From Phycisphaerales bacterium (GTDB lineage: Bacteria > Planctomycetota > Phycisphaerae > Phycisphaerales > UBA1924), in NCBI GenBank assembly GCA_007124345.1, contig SLFH01000275.1:1-22384 (forward strand): a DNA stretch of 22,384 bases. Reading direction: 5' to 3'. Numbering within the stretch: the first letter of the stretch is position 1; the number at the start of each line of letters is the position of its first letter. Shown here one piece after another: positions 1 through 7,367 of this stretch. The notes under the pieces were generated by a model that saw only the letters and a list, made by a program, of their open reading frames with translations, ran no database searches and had not been told where the DNA came from. A program made the position numbers and the translations under genes.

Positions 1-147
1 CTTACTCGCACGCAGATCGCCGCCGAACTGTCGCGCAGCCCCAAAACGATCGACGGTCACCAGAGCAGCATCATCCGCAAGCTCGGGGCCGAAGGCCGAG
101 CGGACCTTGTACGCCTCGCGATCCGCGAGGGCTTCGCCGAGGCGTGA
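1..147 (+). CDS. LuxR/FixJ-type HTH regulator, C-terminal end only
   Basis: Frame 1 is open from the window edge to a TGA and gives 48 residues. They match the second half of a GerE/LuxR winged helix-turn-helix: LTRTQIAAELSRS, then KTIDGHQSSIIRKLG (the recognition helix and the RKLG motif), then a tail RADLVRLAIREG typical of NarL/FixJ response regulators, which end just after this helix. The domain binds DNA as a dimer. The N-terminal part, probably a receiver or sensor domain, lies outside the window, so the signal cannot be named. The gene ends about 160 bases before the iron-transport promoter. Nothing visible links the two functionally. Confidence 0.85.
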   Translation, partial: LTRTQIAAELSRSPKTIDGHQSSIIRKLGAEGRADLVRLAIREGFAEA

Positions 148-308
148 GGCGCTCAGTCCTCGACCGTGGCCGCCCGAAGAGCAACTCGATGAGCGCCCGA
201 CCCATGTTTGGGCAGAAGCCACAGGGGAGTTCTCTCTGCCCGGGCCGCCCCGTCGCCGCGCTCCGATGAGGGCCTCTATGCCAGCATGAACTGTCGAGCG
301 TACCAGAC
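148..308. other. Intergenic region with one long-loop inverted repeat
   Basis: No credible gene lies between the LuxR-type stop and the iron-operon promoter. The only structure seen is a perfect 7-base inverted repeat, GGGCAGA at 210-216 and TCTGCCC at 235-241, enclosing 18 bases. It could help end the upstream transcript, but no T-run follows it, so it is not called an intrinsic terminator. Confidence 0.3.
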
Positions 309-337
309 TTGCTATTGAGACTCGGTCTCAATAGAGT
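309..337 (+). promoter_or_regulatory. Candidate sigma70-type promoter of the iron importer
   Basis: TTGCTA at 309-314 (4 of 6 to TTGACA) and TAGAGT at 332-337 (4 of 6 to TATAAT) are separated by exactly 17 bases. This would start transcription near 344 and give a leader of about 35 bases ending in the GGGAGG ribosome site at 368-373. Both boxes are weak, as is common for regulated promoters. Support comes mainly from position and from the palindrome covering it. Confidence 0.4.
312..334. promoter_or_regulatory. Fur-box-like palindromic operator
   Basis: CTATTGAGAC (312-321), TCG, GTCTCAATAG (325-334) is a perfect 10-base inverted repeat with a 3-base centre. Its core TGAGACT-C-GGTCTCA aligns with the 7-1-7 Fur consensus TGATAAT-N-ATTATCA, keeping the outer TGA/TCA. 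It overlaps the -10 box, abuts the -35 and lies 45 bases before an Fe(III)-binding protein gene. Repression by a Fur-family or DtxR-like metalloregulator is inferred from position and family knowledge. The symmetry itself is seen directly. Confidence 0.65.
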
Positions 338-378
338 TCCGGCCCTGCAATACCATGCGGGGCATTCGGGAGGTTCGT

Positions 379-1440
379 ATGGGCTATCGGCGCTACGCGT
401 TTGCGGTCATCGCGGGGATCGCGGCTGTCTTTGTGCTTTCGATGCACGCGGGGTTCGGGCGTGCCGAGGACGGGGCGGCTGCGCAGGCCGCGCCTTCGAT
501 CACGGTCTATTCCGGGCGGTCGCGTCAGCTCGTCGCGCCTGTGTTCGAGGCGTTCGAGCGGGAGACGGGGATCCGCGTGCGTGTGCGGTACGGCGGGACG
601 GCGGAGCTCGCCGCGCTCTTGCTGGAAGAGGGCGATCGGACGCCGGCGGACCTCTTCCTGGCCCAGGACGCGGGGGCGCTGGCGGCGCTGAAGCGGGCGG
701 GGAGGTTCCGCCCGCTGCCCTCGGCGCTGCGGCAGAGGGTCGAGCCTCGGTTTGTCTCGCGAGACGCCGAGCGTGGTGGCTGGATCGGGGTTTCCGGGCG
801 GGCTAGGGCGGTCGTGTACAACACTGACCTTGTCGACCCGGCTGCTCTTCCCGCAACGCTCGGGGGCGTGCTCGACAGTGTGTGGGCGGGCAAGGTCGGC
901 TACCCGCCCTCCAACGCGTCGTTCCAGGCGATGGTCTCGGCGATGCGCGCCCGCGACGGCGACGAGAAGACGATCGAGTGGCTGCGAGCCCTGCGTGCCT
1001 CGGCCGCGAAGACCTACGCCAACAACACCGAGACGGTGCGTGCCGTCGCGTCGGGGGAGGTCGCGATCGGGCTTGTGAACCATTACTACGCCCTGCGGAT
1101 GCTGGCCGAGACGCCGGGGCTGCCCGTGTCGAACTTCTACATGCGGGGCGACGACGCGGGATCGCTGGTGAACATCGCCGGGGCGGGTGTGATGCGTCGG
1201 CGCGGCGGGACGGACGCGACGCACGAAGCCGCCGAGAAACTGATCGCCTTCCTGCTCTCAGAACAGACGCAGGCGTACTTCGCGGCCGAGACCTTCGAGT
1301 TCCCGCTGATCGCGGGTGTCGAGCCGCCCGCGGGGGCGCCGGCGCTCAGGGAGGTCGGCGCGGGCTCGATGGATCTGGGCGAGCTGAGCGATCTGGAGGG
1401 CACGCTCCGCCTGATGTCGCGCGCGGGGGTGCTGCCTTGA
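379..1440 (+). CDS. fbpA: Fe(III) ABC transporter, periplasmic iron-binding protein
   Basis: The 353-residue product resembles the FbpA/FutA family of ferric-ion-binding proteins, which capture Fe3+ in the periplasm and deliver it to the inner-membrane permease. Residues 1-28 form a Sec-type signal: basic start, hydrophobic stretch from about 7 to 24. The mature part opens with ITVYSGRSR (41-49), the usual first strand with Tyr44. YNTD (147-150) and the Tyr236-Tyr237 dyad in LVNHYYALRM match the iron-coordinating tyrosines of the family. ATG 379 was chosen over the in-frame ATG 355 because GGGAGG ends 5 bases before it, and because starting at 355 would put charged residues ahead of the signal. 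It is the first gene of a three-gene operon behind the Fur-like palindrome. The substrate is confident; siderophore or citrate dependence is not visible. Confidence 0.9.
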   Translation: MGYRRYAFAVIAGIAAVFVLSMHAGFGRAEDGAAAQAAPSITVYSGRSRQLVAPVFEAFERETGIRVRVRYGGTAELAALLLEEGDRTPADLFLAQDAGALAALKRAGRFRPLPSALRQRVEPRFVSRDAERGGWIGVSGRARAVVYNTDLVDPAALPATLGGVLDSVWAGKVGYPPSNASFQAMVSAMRARDGDEKTIEWLRALRASAAKTYANNTETVRAVASGEVAIGLVNHYYALRMLAETPGLPVSNFYMRGDDAGSLVNIAGAGVMRRRGGTDATHEAAEKLIAFLLSEQTQAYFAAETFEFPLIAGVEPPAGAPALREVGAGSMDLGELSDLEGTLRLMSRAGVLP

Positions 1441-1480
1441 TCGCTTGCCGCTCGCCCATACCGGCTCGGGACGTTCGCTG

Positions 1481-3079
1481 ATGGATACCGGCGGCGCGGC
1501 AGTCTTGCGCACGGGCGAGTCGGGCCGGTTTCTACCCGAGCGGACGAGGCGTGCGCCGGTTGCGCTGGTCATCGGCGGGTCGGTGGTGGGGGTGCTCGCG
1601 GCGTTGCCGGTGGTGTACCTCCTTGTGCGCGCGTTCGAGGCGGGCGGGGGCGAGCTGTTCGAGACTTTGCGTCGGCCCGGTCTTCTTGTCCTCGTGCTGC
1701 GAACCGCGGCGCTGGCGGGCGTGGTGGCGGGGGCGTCGGTCGCGATCGCCTTTGCGTTGGCGGTGCTGACGGCGGCGACGGATCTGCCCATGCGGCGGCT
1801 GTCGTCGGTGGTGTCGGTGCTCCCGTTGGCGGTGCCGTGCTATGTGGGCGCCTCGGCGGTGGTGGGGTTGAGCGGCCCGGGGGGCGTCTTCGAGGGGATG
1901 GGCGCGGTTCGTGGGTTCTGGGCGGCGGCGATTGTGCTGACACTGTTTATCTTCCCGCTGGCGTACCTGCCGCTGCGGGCCTCGATCTCGCGCGTGGACC
2001 CGAGGCTGATCGACGCGGCGCGTTCGCTGGGCGAGAGTGGACTGGGCGCGACCTTGCGGGTGATCCTGGCGTGGTCGTGGCCGGCGTGCGTGGGCGGGGG
2101 CGTGCTGGTGGGGCTGTACACGCTGGGCGAGTTCGGCGCGGTGACGATGCTGCGCTGCGACACGCTGACGGCGGTGATCTACGAGCAGTACCGCTCGTCG
2201 TTCAGCCGCACGGGCGCCGCGGTGTCGAGCCTGCTGCTGGTCGTGCTGGTGCTGGCGTGCCTTGGCGTTGGCGGGCTGCTGAGGCGGCGCGGGTCGTGGT
2301 CGTCGGGGCGGGGTTCGTCGCGCGGGGGCGTGACGCTGAAGCTGGGCGCGTGGCGCTGGCCGGCGTTTGCGCTGGTGATGCTGATCGGCGCCGGACCGGT
2401 GCTGCTGGTCGTGCTCACGCTGCTCTCGTGGCTCGGGTACGAGGGGGGCGCTGGCGGTGTGGGCGGCGGGCTGTGGTCGGGCGCTGCGACTTCCGCCTCG
2501 GTCGCCATCGCGGCGGGCGTCGCCTGCGTGCTGATGACCGCCCCGGCGGCGGTGCTCGCGGCCCGCTACCCCGGACGCGTCTCGGGCCTCGTCGAGCGGG
2601 CGGTCTCGACCGGCTTTGCGCTTCCAGGCATCGTCGTGGCGCTCGGGCTGGCGTTTTTCGCCCTCCGCGCGACGCCGTTCGCCTACCAGACATGGGGTCT
2701 GGTGGTCGCGGCGTTTGTGGTCTTGTTTGCGGCCCAGTCGCTCATGGCGCTGCGGGCGTCCCTGGAGCGGTCGCCCGTGCGTCTGGAAGAGGCGGCGCGT
2801 ACGCTCGGACGCGGGCCGGTGGGCGCGTTTGTCGGAGTGACGCTGCCCGGGTTGGCCCCGGGGATCGGAGCGGCCTGGGTGCTGGTGACGCTGTCTGCGA
2901 TGAAGGAACTGCCCGCGATGCTGCTGCTGAGCCCCGCGGGGAGCGTGAGCCTGGCGGAGCTCGTCTGGTCGTCGACGCGGGAGGCGATGTTCGCGTCGGC
3001 CGCGGCGCCCGGGCTGGCGCTCATCGGCGTCTCGGCCGGGCTGGTGTGGCTCGTGGCGATGCGGGAGGGGCTGACTTGA
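1481..3079 (+). CDS. fbpB: Fe(III) ABC transporter, fused two-domain permease
   Basis: The 532-residue product is rich in hydrophobic helices and has two tandem permease halves, as in FbpB/FutB/SfuB. Each half carries the loop that contacts the ATPase: LIDAARSLG near 176-184 in the first and EEAARTLG near 435 in the second, each followed by a leucine/proline-rich helix. It moves Fe3+ from the binding protein across the inner membrane. The start is uncertain. ATG 1481 gives a short hydrophilic N-terminus before the first helix (about 27-50) and leaves 40 bases after fbpA. TTG 1445 is in frame but has no better ribosome site. The stop overlaps the ATPase start by one base (TGATG), so the two are translationally coupled. 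Confidence 0.88.
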   Translation: MDTGGAAVLRTGESGRFLPERTRRAPVALVIGGSVVGVLAALPVVYLLVRAFEAGGGELFETLRRPGLLVLVLRTAALAGVVAGASVAIAFALAVLTAATDLPMRRLSSVVSVLPLAVPCYVGASAVVGLSGPGGVFEGMGAVRGFWAAAIVLTLFIFPLAYLPLRASISRVDPRLIDAARSLGESGLGATLRVILAWSWPACVGGGVLVGLYTLGEFGAVTMLRCDTLTAVIYEQYRSSFSRTGAAVSSLLLVVLVLACLGVGGLLRRRGSWSSGRGSSRGGVTLKLGAWRWPAFALVMLIGAGPVLLVVLTLLSWLGYEGGAGGVGGGLWSGAATSASVAIAAGVACVLMTAPAAVLAARYPGRVSGLVERAVSTGFALPGIVVALGLAFFALRATPFAYQTWGLVVAAFVVLFAAQSLMALRASLERSPVRLEEAARTLGRGPVGAFVGVTLPGLAPGIGAAWVLVTLSAMKELPAMLLLSPAGSVSLAELVWSSTREAMFASAAAPGLALIGVSAGLVWLVAMREGLT

Positions 3080-4242
3080 TGACCGAATGCAAAGCGCACG
3101 CGATCTGCTGCCGGAGCCTCTCCAAGTCGTTCGGAGAGACGCCGGTGCTGCGCTCGCTGAACCTCTGCGTCGATCGGGGCGAGCTCGTCTGCCTGCTCGG
3201 CCCCAGCGGCTGCGGCAAAACGACGCTCCTCCGCTGCATCGCCGGCTTCGAGCATCCCGGCGCGGGCTCGATCCAGATCGGCGGCAAGACCGTCGCGGGG
3301 GCGGGGCTCGCCTCGCCCGTAGCGCCCGAGGCAAGGCGTGTCGGTGTGGTCTTTCAGGAGGCGGCGCTCTTCCCGCACCTGAGCGTCCTTGGCAATGTCG
3401 CCTTCGGCCTTTCGCAGGGGAGGGGCCTGCTGTCGAGGCTCGTGCGCGGACCGGGCAGGGCCGAGCGGGCCAGGGCTCGGGAGATGCTCGACCTTGTGGG
3501 CCTTGCAGACAAGGCGGACCGTCGCCCGGGCGAGCTCTCGGGGGGTGAGCAGCAGCGAGTGGCCCTCGCCAGGGCGCTGGCGCCGGAGCCGGAGGTCGTT
3601 CTCCTCGACGAGCCGTTCGCGAATCTCGACCGTTCGTTGCGGCTGACCCTCCGGCGCGAGGTGCGCGATGCGCTCAAGGCCTGCGGCGCGACCGCCATCC
3701 TCGTCACGCACGACCAGGACGAGGCCTTCACCATGGCCGACCGCGTCGGCGTGATGCTCCACGGCGAGATCGCCCAGATCGACACGCCCGAACGCATCTA
3801 CGAGCACCCCGCCGACACCCGCGTCGCCTCGATGGTGGGGCGCGGGGCGCTGCTCGACGCGAGCGTCGAGGACGGCGGGCTGGTCTGCTGCGGGCTCGGA
3901 CGCGTCAGCGCCGACGGGATCGGCGAGGCGTGCGCCGGCGCGGGCTGCTCGGTCTTCGTCCGCCCCGAGGGCTTGCGCCTGAACCCCGAGGGCTGCCCGA
4001 GGTCGGTCGCGGGGCGGGTGGTCCGCGTCGAGTACGCGGGCGATCACCGGCTGGTGACGGTCGACATCGGCAACGGCGCCGCGATCCCGGTGAAGGTCGA
4101 TCCGAACCTGCGCGTGAGCGTGGGGACGGAGGTCGGCGTCGAGGTGGTGGGGCCGGTGCGCGTGGTGCGGGGCGTCAAGCCGCCCTCGCCGGTGACGGTC
4201 AGCGCCAAGCGGACGGCCGAGGCGGGGCGCGGCGATCGCTGA
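3079..4242 (+). CDS. fbpC: Fe(III) ABC transporter, ATP-binding subunit
   Basis: The 387-residue ATPase has all ABC motifs in order: Walker A GPSGCGKTT (41-49), Q-loop Gln93, signature LSGGEQQR (153-160), Walker B VLLDEP (174-179) and the switch His211 in VTHDQDEA. A C-terminal extension of roughly 130 residues with short beta-type segments fits the TOBE/regulatory domain of the FbpC/PotA/MalK group. It would energise the permease encoded just upstream. The GGAGGGG run ending 9 bases before the ATG, and the TGATG overlap, support the start. The similar polyamine and sulfate ATPases are the main alternatives, but the neighbours decide for iron. The gene ends 6 bases before the convergent ATPase gene. 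Confidence 0.9.
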   Translation: MTECKAHAICCRSLSKSFGETPVLRSLNLCVDRGELVCLLGPSGCGKTTLLRCIAGFEHPGAGSIQIGGKTVAGAGLASPVAPEARRVGVVFQEAALFPHLSVLGNVAFGLSQGRGLLSRLVRGPGRAERARAREMLDLVGLADKADRRPGELSGGEQQRVALARALAPEPEVVLLDEPFANLDRSLRLTLRREVRDALKACGATAILVTHDQDEAFTMADRVGVMLHGEIAQIDTPERIYEHPADTRVASMVGRGALLDASVEDGGLVCCGLGRVSADGIGEACAGAGCSVFVRPEGLRLNPEGCPRSVAGRVVRVEYAGDHRLVTVDIGNGAAIPVKVDPNLRVSVGTEVGVEVVGPVRVVRGVKPPSPVTVSAKRTAEAGRGDR

Positions 4243-4248
4243 GCCGCT

Positions 4249-5808
4249 TCACGCGGGCCGGATCCCGCGATAGAGGGCCTGGAGGCGTTCGGCCTCTTGG
4301 CGCCTGACCTGGTCGAGCACGAGGCGGGGGATGCGCCACTCTTTCTGATCGGCCGTCACATTCGAGCAGTGCTCGGTGAGGCAGCGGTAGAGGAACTTGA
4401 AGGCGTCGCGCGGCTGGTGCATCTGGTCGAGCGCGTCGACGAGGTCCTGGCGCGTGACATCTTCTGCGAAGAGGTCGAGCAGCGAAAACGGCTCGGCGCC
4501 GCTGCGCAGGCAGGCATGCAGGCGCGCCGTGCAGAGGTCGTAGAGCATCGGGCCCGTCCAGCTCAGGCGTTCGATGAGGCTCTGCTTGTCCAGGCGGGCC
4601 TCCTGGAAGAAGGCGCTGGATTCCTTGAACAGCGCGTGGCGCAGCTCGATCGGCAGGAGCATCTTCACGCCGATGCGTTCCTGCTGAAGAAACTTGTTGT
4701 TGAACATCGGCCAGACCACGGCGCGCATGCGCTCGGCGTCGCCGGAGATCAGGGTCGGCTCGTCGATGCGGTCGATGATCACCAGCACGCCCGAATAGCC
4801 AAGCGGCCCCAGCACGCGCCGCAGGCGAGAGAGCATGTGGTAGCGGGGCTCGTCCGAGTTGGTCACCGGCAGCACGCCCGGCTGGCGGTCCATCGGCTCG
4901 ATGTGCTCCAGCGAGCGGGCGATCGAGACGTCGCTGCGGTCGAGCATGCGGAGTTGGCGTGCGATCCGCCTCGCCTGGCGCCGGACGCCCAGCTTGTCCC
5001 ACCACAGCCTCTTGAGCAGCACGACCGCCCAGAGGGCCAGCGATACAGCGAACGCGGCGGTCCACGCCGTGCCGCCCTGCCCGCCCCCGACGGTCCAGAA
5101 CCCCGCCAGCACGAGCGCCGGGAGCAGCCAGCCCCCGACGGCGGCGAGGTTCCAGGCGAGGCGCGAGCGCGAGATCGGGGGGTGGACGATCTTCCGCAGG
5201 CGCACGGTCCGGTCGTGCGCGCGCTCGTGGGCGTCGTAGACCGCCTGCAGCAGCACCAGGTCTTTCTTCAGGCCCGGGTCCATGCGTCGCGCGGCGCGTG
5301 CCGCCTCGCTGCCAGGCCCGGTATCGGTCGCCGAGCTCTCGGCGCCCGGCGTGTCTGGCTCGCCCACCAGCATATCGACCAGGCGCGTCACGCCGACGGA
5401 AAGGATCGCGTCGATGTGGTCGACCAGCCGGATCGAGCGGAACGACTCGCCCGGGTCATCGGCCCCGGCCCGCTCATGGAAGTGGTCGAGCTTGCTGTTC
5501 AGGTCGTCGTAATGGACGAGATAGATCTTCTCTTGCGGACGCTCGCGGTTGTGGGCGTTGACGGCGGCGCCGATCTGGATCTTGATCGCCGTCTTGCCGC
5601 TGCCCTTCTCGCCGAAGACGATCGAGCTGGAGGGCCGGGAGAGCTGGCCGAGGATCTTCTCGAAGTCCGAGTGCACGGTCGCGGGGCGGTCGCCCTCGTC
5701 GGCGCCGGGCGAACTGAGGCGCGCAAAGACCTCGTCGTGGCGGGCCTCCTCGCCCCGGAAGGGGTTTTCGGCGATGCTCCAGTGATCGAAGAACTGCGAG
5801 AGGTTCAT
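4249..5808 (-). CDS. Membrane-inserted P-loop ATPase, KAP-like architecture
   Basis: The 519-residue product is not a protein I can name. It opens with FFDHWSIAENPF, as in AAA-type proteins with an N-terminal NPF box. Walker A is GEKGSGKT (66-73) and a hydrophobic strand ending in Asp, VLVIIDRIDEP (341-351), fits Walker B. Between them lie two probable transmembrane helices (about 217-239 and 248-267) and a variable acidic linker (150-175). A membrane hairpin inserted between Walker A and Walker B is the hallmark of KAP-family NTPases, so membership or analogy is inferred. The Asp-rich KAP Walker B is not exact here. The C-terminal part is helical and charged. It lies 31 bases after the phosphomannomutase gene and is probably co-transcribed with it. 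The ribosome site is weak (GAAGGGA, distant). Biological role unknown. Confidence 0.75.
   Translation of the reverse strand: MNLSQFFDHWSIAENPFRGEEARHDEVFARLSSPGADEGDRPATVHSDFEKILGQLSRPSSSIVFGEKGSGKTAIKIQIGAAVNAHNRERPQEKIYLVHYDDLNSKLDHFHERAGADDPGESFRSIRLVDHIDAILSVGVTRLVDMLVGEPDTPGAESSATDTGPGSEAARAARRMDPGLKKDLVLLQAVYDAHERAHDRTVRLRKIVHPPISRSRLAWNLAAVGGWLLPALVLAGFWTVGGGQGGTAWTAAFAVSLALWAVVLLKRLWWDKLGVRRQARRIARQLRMLDRSDVSIARSLEHIEPMDRQPGVLPVTNSDEPRYHMLSRLRRVLGPLGYSGVLVIIDRIDEPTLISGDAERMRAVVWPMFNNKFLQQERIGVKMLLPIELRHALFKESSAFFQEARLDKQSLIERLSWTGPMLYDLCTARLHACLRSGAEPFSLLDLFAEDVTRQDLVDALDQMHQPRDAFKFLYRCLTEHCSNVTADQKEWRIPRLVLDQVRRQEAERLQALYRGIRPA
4252..4269. terminator. Stem-loop at the convergent gene junction
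   Basis: CGCGGG (4252-4257) and CCCGCG (4264-4269) form a perfect 6-bp stem with a 6-base loop. It begins 9 bases after the fbpC stop and lies inside the last codons of the opposing ATPase gene. The symmetry could serve either strand. No T-run follows, so intrinsic termination is only a possibility. Confidence 0.3.
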
Positions 5809-5839
5809 CGTCTGGCGGCGTTCCCTTCTCGCGGAGCCG

Positions 5840-7249
5840 TTAGTGGTCCACGCGCGTGCCCAGATGGGCGCTGAGCTCTTCGACGATCTTGTTCAGCGTC
5901 GCTTCGTCCCTCGCCTCGGCGTTCAGACGCAGCAGCGGCTCGGTGTTGCTCTTTCTGATGTTGCACCACCAGCCCTCCTCGTCGAAGCAGTCGACGGTGA
6001 TCCCGTCGAGGTCGTCGATCTCGCCCCGCGTGGCGTACTCCTCGATCACCGCCTCGAGGGCCTCGTCCTTCTCCTCGGTCTCGAAGTTGATCTCGCCTGA
6101 CTGGATGTACCGGGCGATGGGCCTGACCAGCTCGCTCACGGTCTTCCCGCTCGAAGCGACCACCGACAGAACCGAGGCCATCGCGATCACGCCCGAGTCG
6201 GCGTAGTAGTTGGACTTGAAGTAGAAGTGGCCCGAGAGCTCGCCCCCGAACACGCCCCTGGTGTCCGCCAGCAGTTGCTTCATGAACACATGGCCCACGC
6301 GCCCCCGCTGGGGCTTGCCGCCCGCCGCCTCGATCTCCTCGGCCACGGCGCGGCTGGAGCGCAGGTCGTACGCGATCGCCGAGCCCGGGCTCCTCTTGAG
6401 GAAATGCTTGGCCAAGACCGCCGTCAGCAGGTCGCACCCGACGATCCCGCCCTTCTCGTCGACCACGACGCAGCGGTCGGCGTCGCCGTCGAAGCAGATC
6501 CCGAGGTCGGCCTTCTCGGCCACCACCGCCTCGCGGAGCTGCTGGAGGTTGGAGGCGACGAGCGGGTTGGGCTCGTGGACGAACTCGCCCTTGGAGTTGT
6601 CGAAGTTCAGCTCGAGGATGTCGAGCCCCTCGATGTCCTTGCCCTTGCGCCCGAAGATCTTCGGGACCGCCGTGCCGGCCATCCCGTTGGAGGCGTCGAC
6701 GACGACCTTCATCTGCTTGCCGTTGAGGTCGATGAACCGACGCACATGCGCGATGTACGCGTCCCACAGGTCGCGTTGCTCGCGCCGGCTGCCCTCGGCC
6801 GCCTGCACGCCCTTGTCGGCCATCGCCGCGTACTTGCGGATCGTCGCGAGCCCAGACACCTCGCCCACAGGCTTGGCCAGACGCTTGCAGATCTTGAACC
6901 CGTTGTACTGCGGCGGGTTGTGGCTTGCGGTCACCATCACGCCGCCCGCGCAGTCGAGGTGGTTAACCGCGAAGTAGATGAACGGCGTGTCGACAAGGCC
7001 GACATCGATCACGTGCCCGCCGTGGGCGTTGATCCCCGCCATCAGCTTCTCAGAGAGCTGCGGGCTGCTGGTCCGCATGTCGCGCCCGACCACGAGATTG
7101 TGCATCATCGGGCTGGTCTCGCCGGCGCTCGCGGCGTCTTCGAGCAGGAAGCGGCTGGCCCCGTAGCCGATCTGCCAGCCCATCTGGTCGGTCAGCAGAT
7201 CGGGGTAGGTCCCCCGGATGTCGTACGCCTTGAAGACCCGGCCCAGCAT
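5840..7249 (-). CDS. Phosphomannomutase/phosphoglucomutase
   Basis: The 469-residue product belongs to the alpha-D-phosphohexomutase family (AlgC/ManB type), which interconverts hexose 1- and 6-phosphates for sugar nucleotide, polysaccharide and glycan synthesis in the cytoplasm. All four active-site loops are visible: phosphoserine loop TASHNPP with Ser109, metal-binding DGDADR (254-259), sugar-binding GELSGH (336-341) and phosphate-binding RKSNTEP (432-438). The N-terminus FKAYDIRGTYP is typical. ATG 7249 was chosen because AGGAGG lies 7 bases upstream. A further in-frame ATG at 7267 has no such site. It has its own candidate promoter at 7322-7350 and probably leads the downstream membrane ATPase gene. 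PMM and PGM specificity cannot be told apart from sequence alone; a phosphoglucosamine mutase is less likely given AYDIRG. Confidence 0.92.
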   Translation of the reverse strand: MLGRVFKAYDIRGTYPDLLTDQMGWQIGYGASRFLLEDAASAGETSPMMHNLVVGRDMRTSSPQLSEKLMAGINAHGGHVIDVGLVDTPFIYFAVNHLDCAGGVMVTASHNPPQYNGFKICKRLAKPVGEVSGLATIRKYAAMADKGVQAAEGSRREQRDLWDAYIAHVRRFIDLNGKQMKVVVDASNGMAGTAVPKIFGRKGKDIEGLDILELNFDNSKGEFVHEPNPLVASNLQQLREAVVAEKADLGICFDGDADRCVVVDEKGGIVGCDLLTAVLAKHFLKRSPGSAIAYDLRSSRAVAEEIEAAGGKPQRGRVGHVFMKQLLADTRGVFGGELSGHFYFKSNYYADSGVIAMASVLSVVASSGKTVSELVRPIARYIQSGEINFETEEKDEALEAVIEEYATRGEIDDLDGITVDCFDEEGWWCNIRKSNTEPLLRLNAEARDEATLNKIVEELSAHLGTRVDH

Positions 7250-7300
7250 GCATCTACCTCCTGTCACGGTTGTTGCAATCAGGTGGCAAGCCTAGACGAT

Positions 7301-7315
7301 GCTTTTGCAAAAAGC
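7301..7315. promoter_or_regulatory. Palindrome at the predicted transcript start
   Basis: GCTTTT, GCA, AAAAGC is a perfect 6-3-6 inverted repeat, AT-rich in a GC-rich genome. It sits at the predicted 5' end of the phosphomannomutase mRNA, about 7 bases past the -10 box. It could be an operator or a 5'-end hairpin. It also lies downstream of the dinG stop, but no T-run follows the stem on the minus strand. Confidence 0.4.
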
Positions 7316-7321
7316 GCGGTT

Positions 7322-7350
7322 GTTATAGTTCGGTACGGGTTGTTTGTCGC
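7322..7350 (-). promoter_or_regulatory. Promoter of the phosphomannomutase gene
   Basis: On the minus strand GCGACA (7345-7350, 4 of 6 to TTGACA), a 17-base spacer and TATAAC (7322-7327, 5 of 6 to TATAAT) form a good sigma70-type promoter. Transcription would start near 7315, leaving a leader of about 65 bases with AGGAGG before ATG 7249. Confidence 0.55.
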
Positions 7351-7367
7351 GGGCCGATGCGCCGAAT

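Noticed and set aside
210..241. Inverted repeat GGGCAGA/TCTGCCC as an intrinsic terminator
   Set aside because: The 18-base loop is large and no T-run follows.
1532..3334. A 600-codon minus-strand reading frame opposite the iron permease
   Set aside because: Very Arg/His/Pro/Gln-rich composition typical of a shadow frame; the permease on the plus strand is certain.
4297..5874. A 525-codon plus-strand reading frame opposite the membrane ATPase
   Set aside because: No recognisable domain and composition of a shadow frame. The minus strand has Walker motifs, membrane helices and sensible gene spacing.
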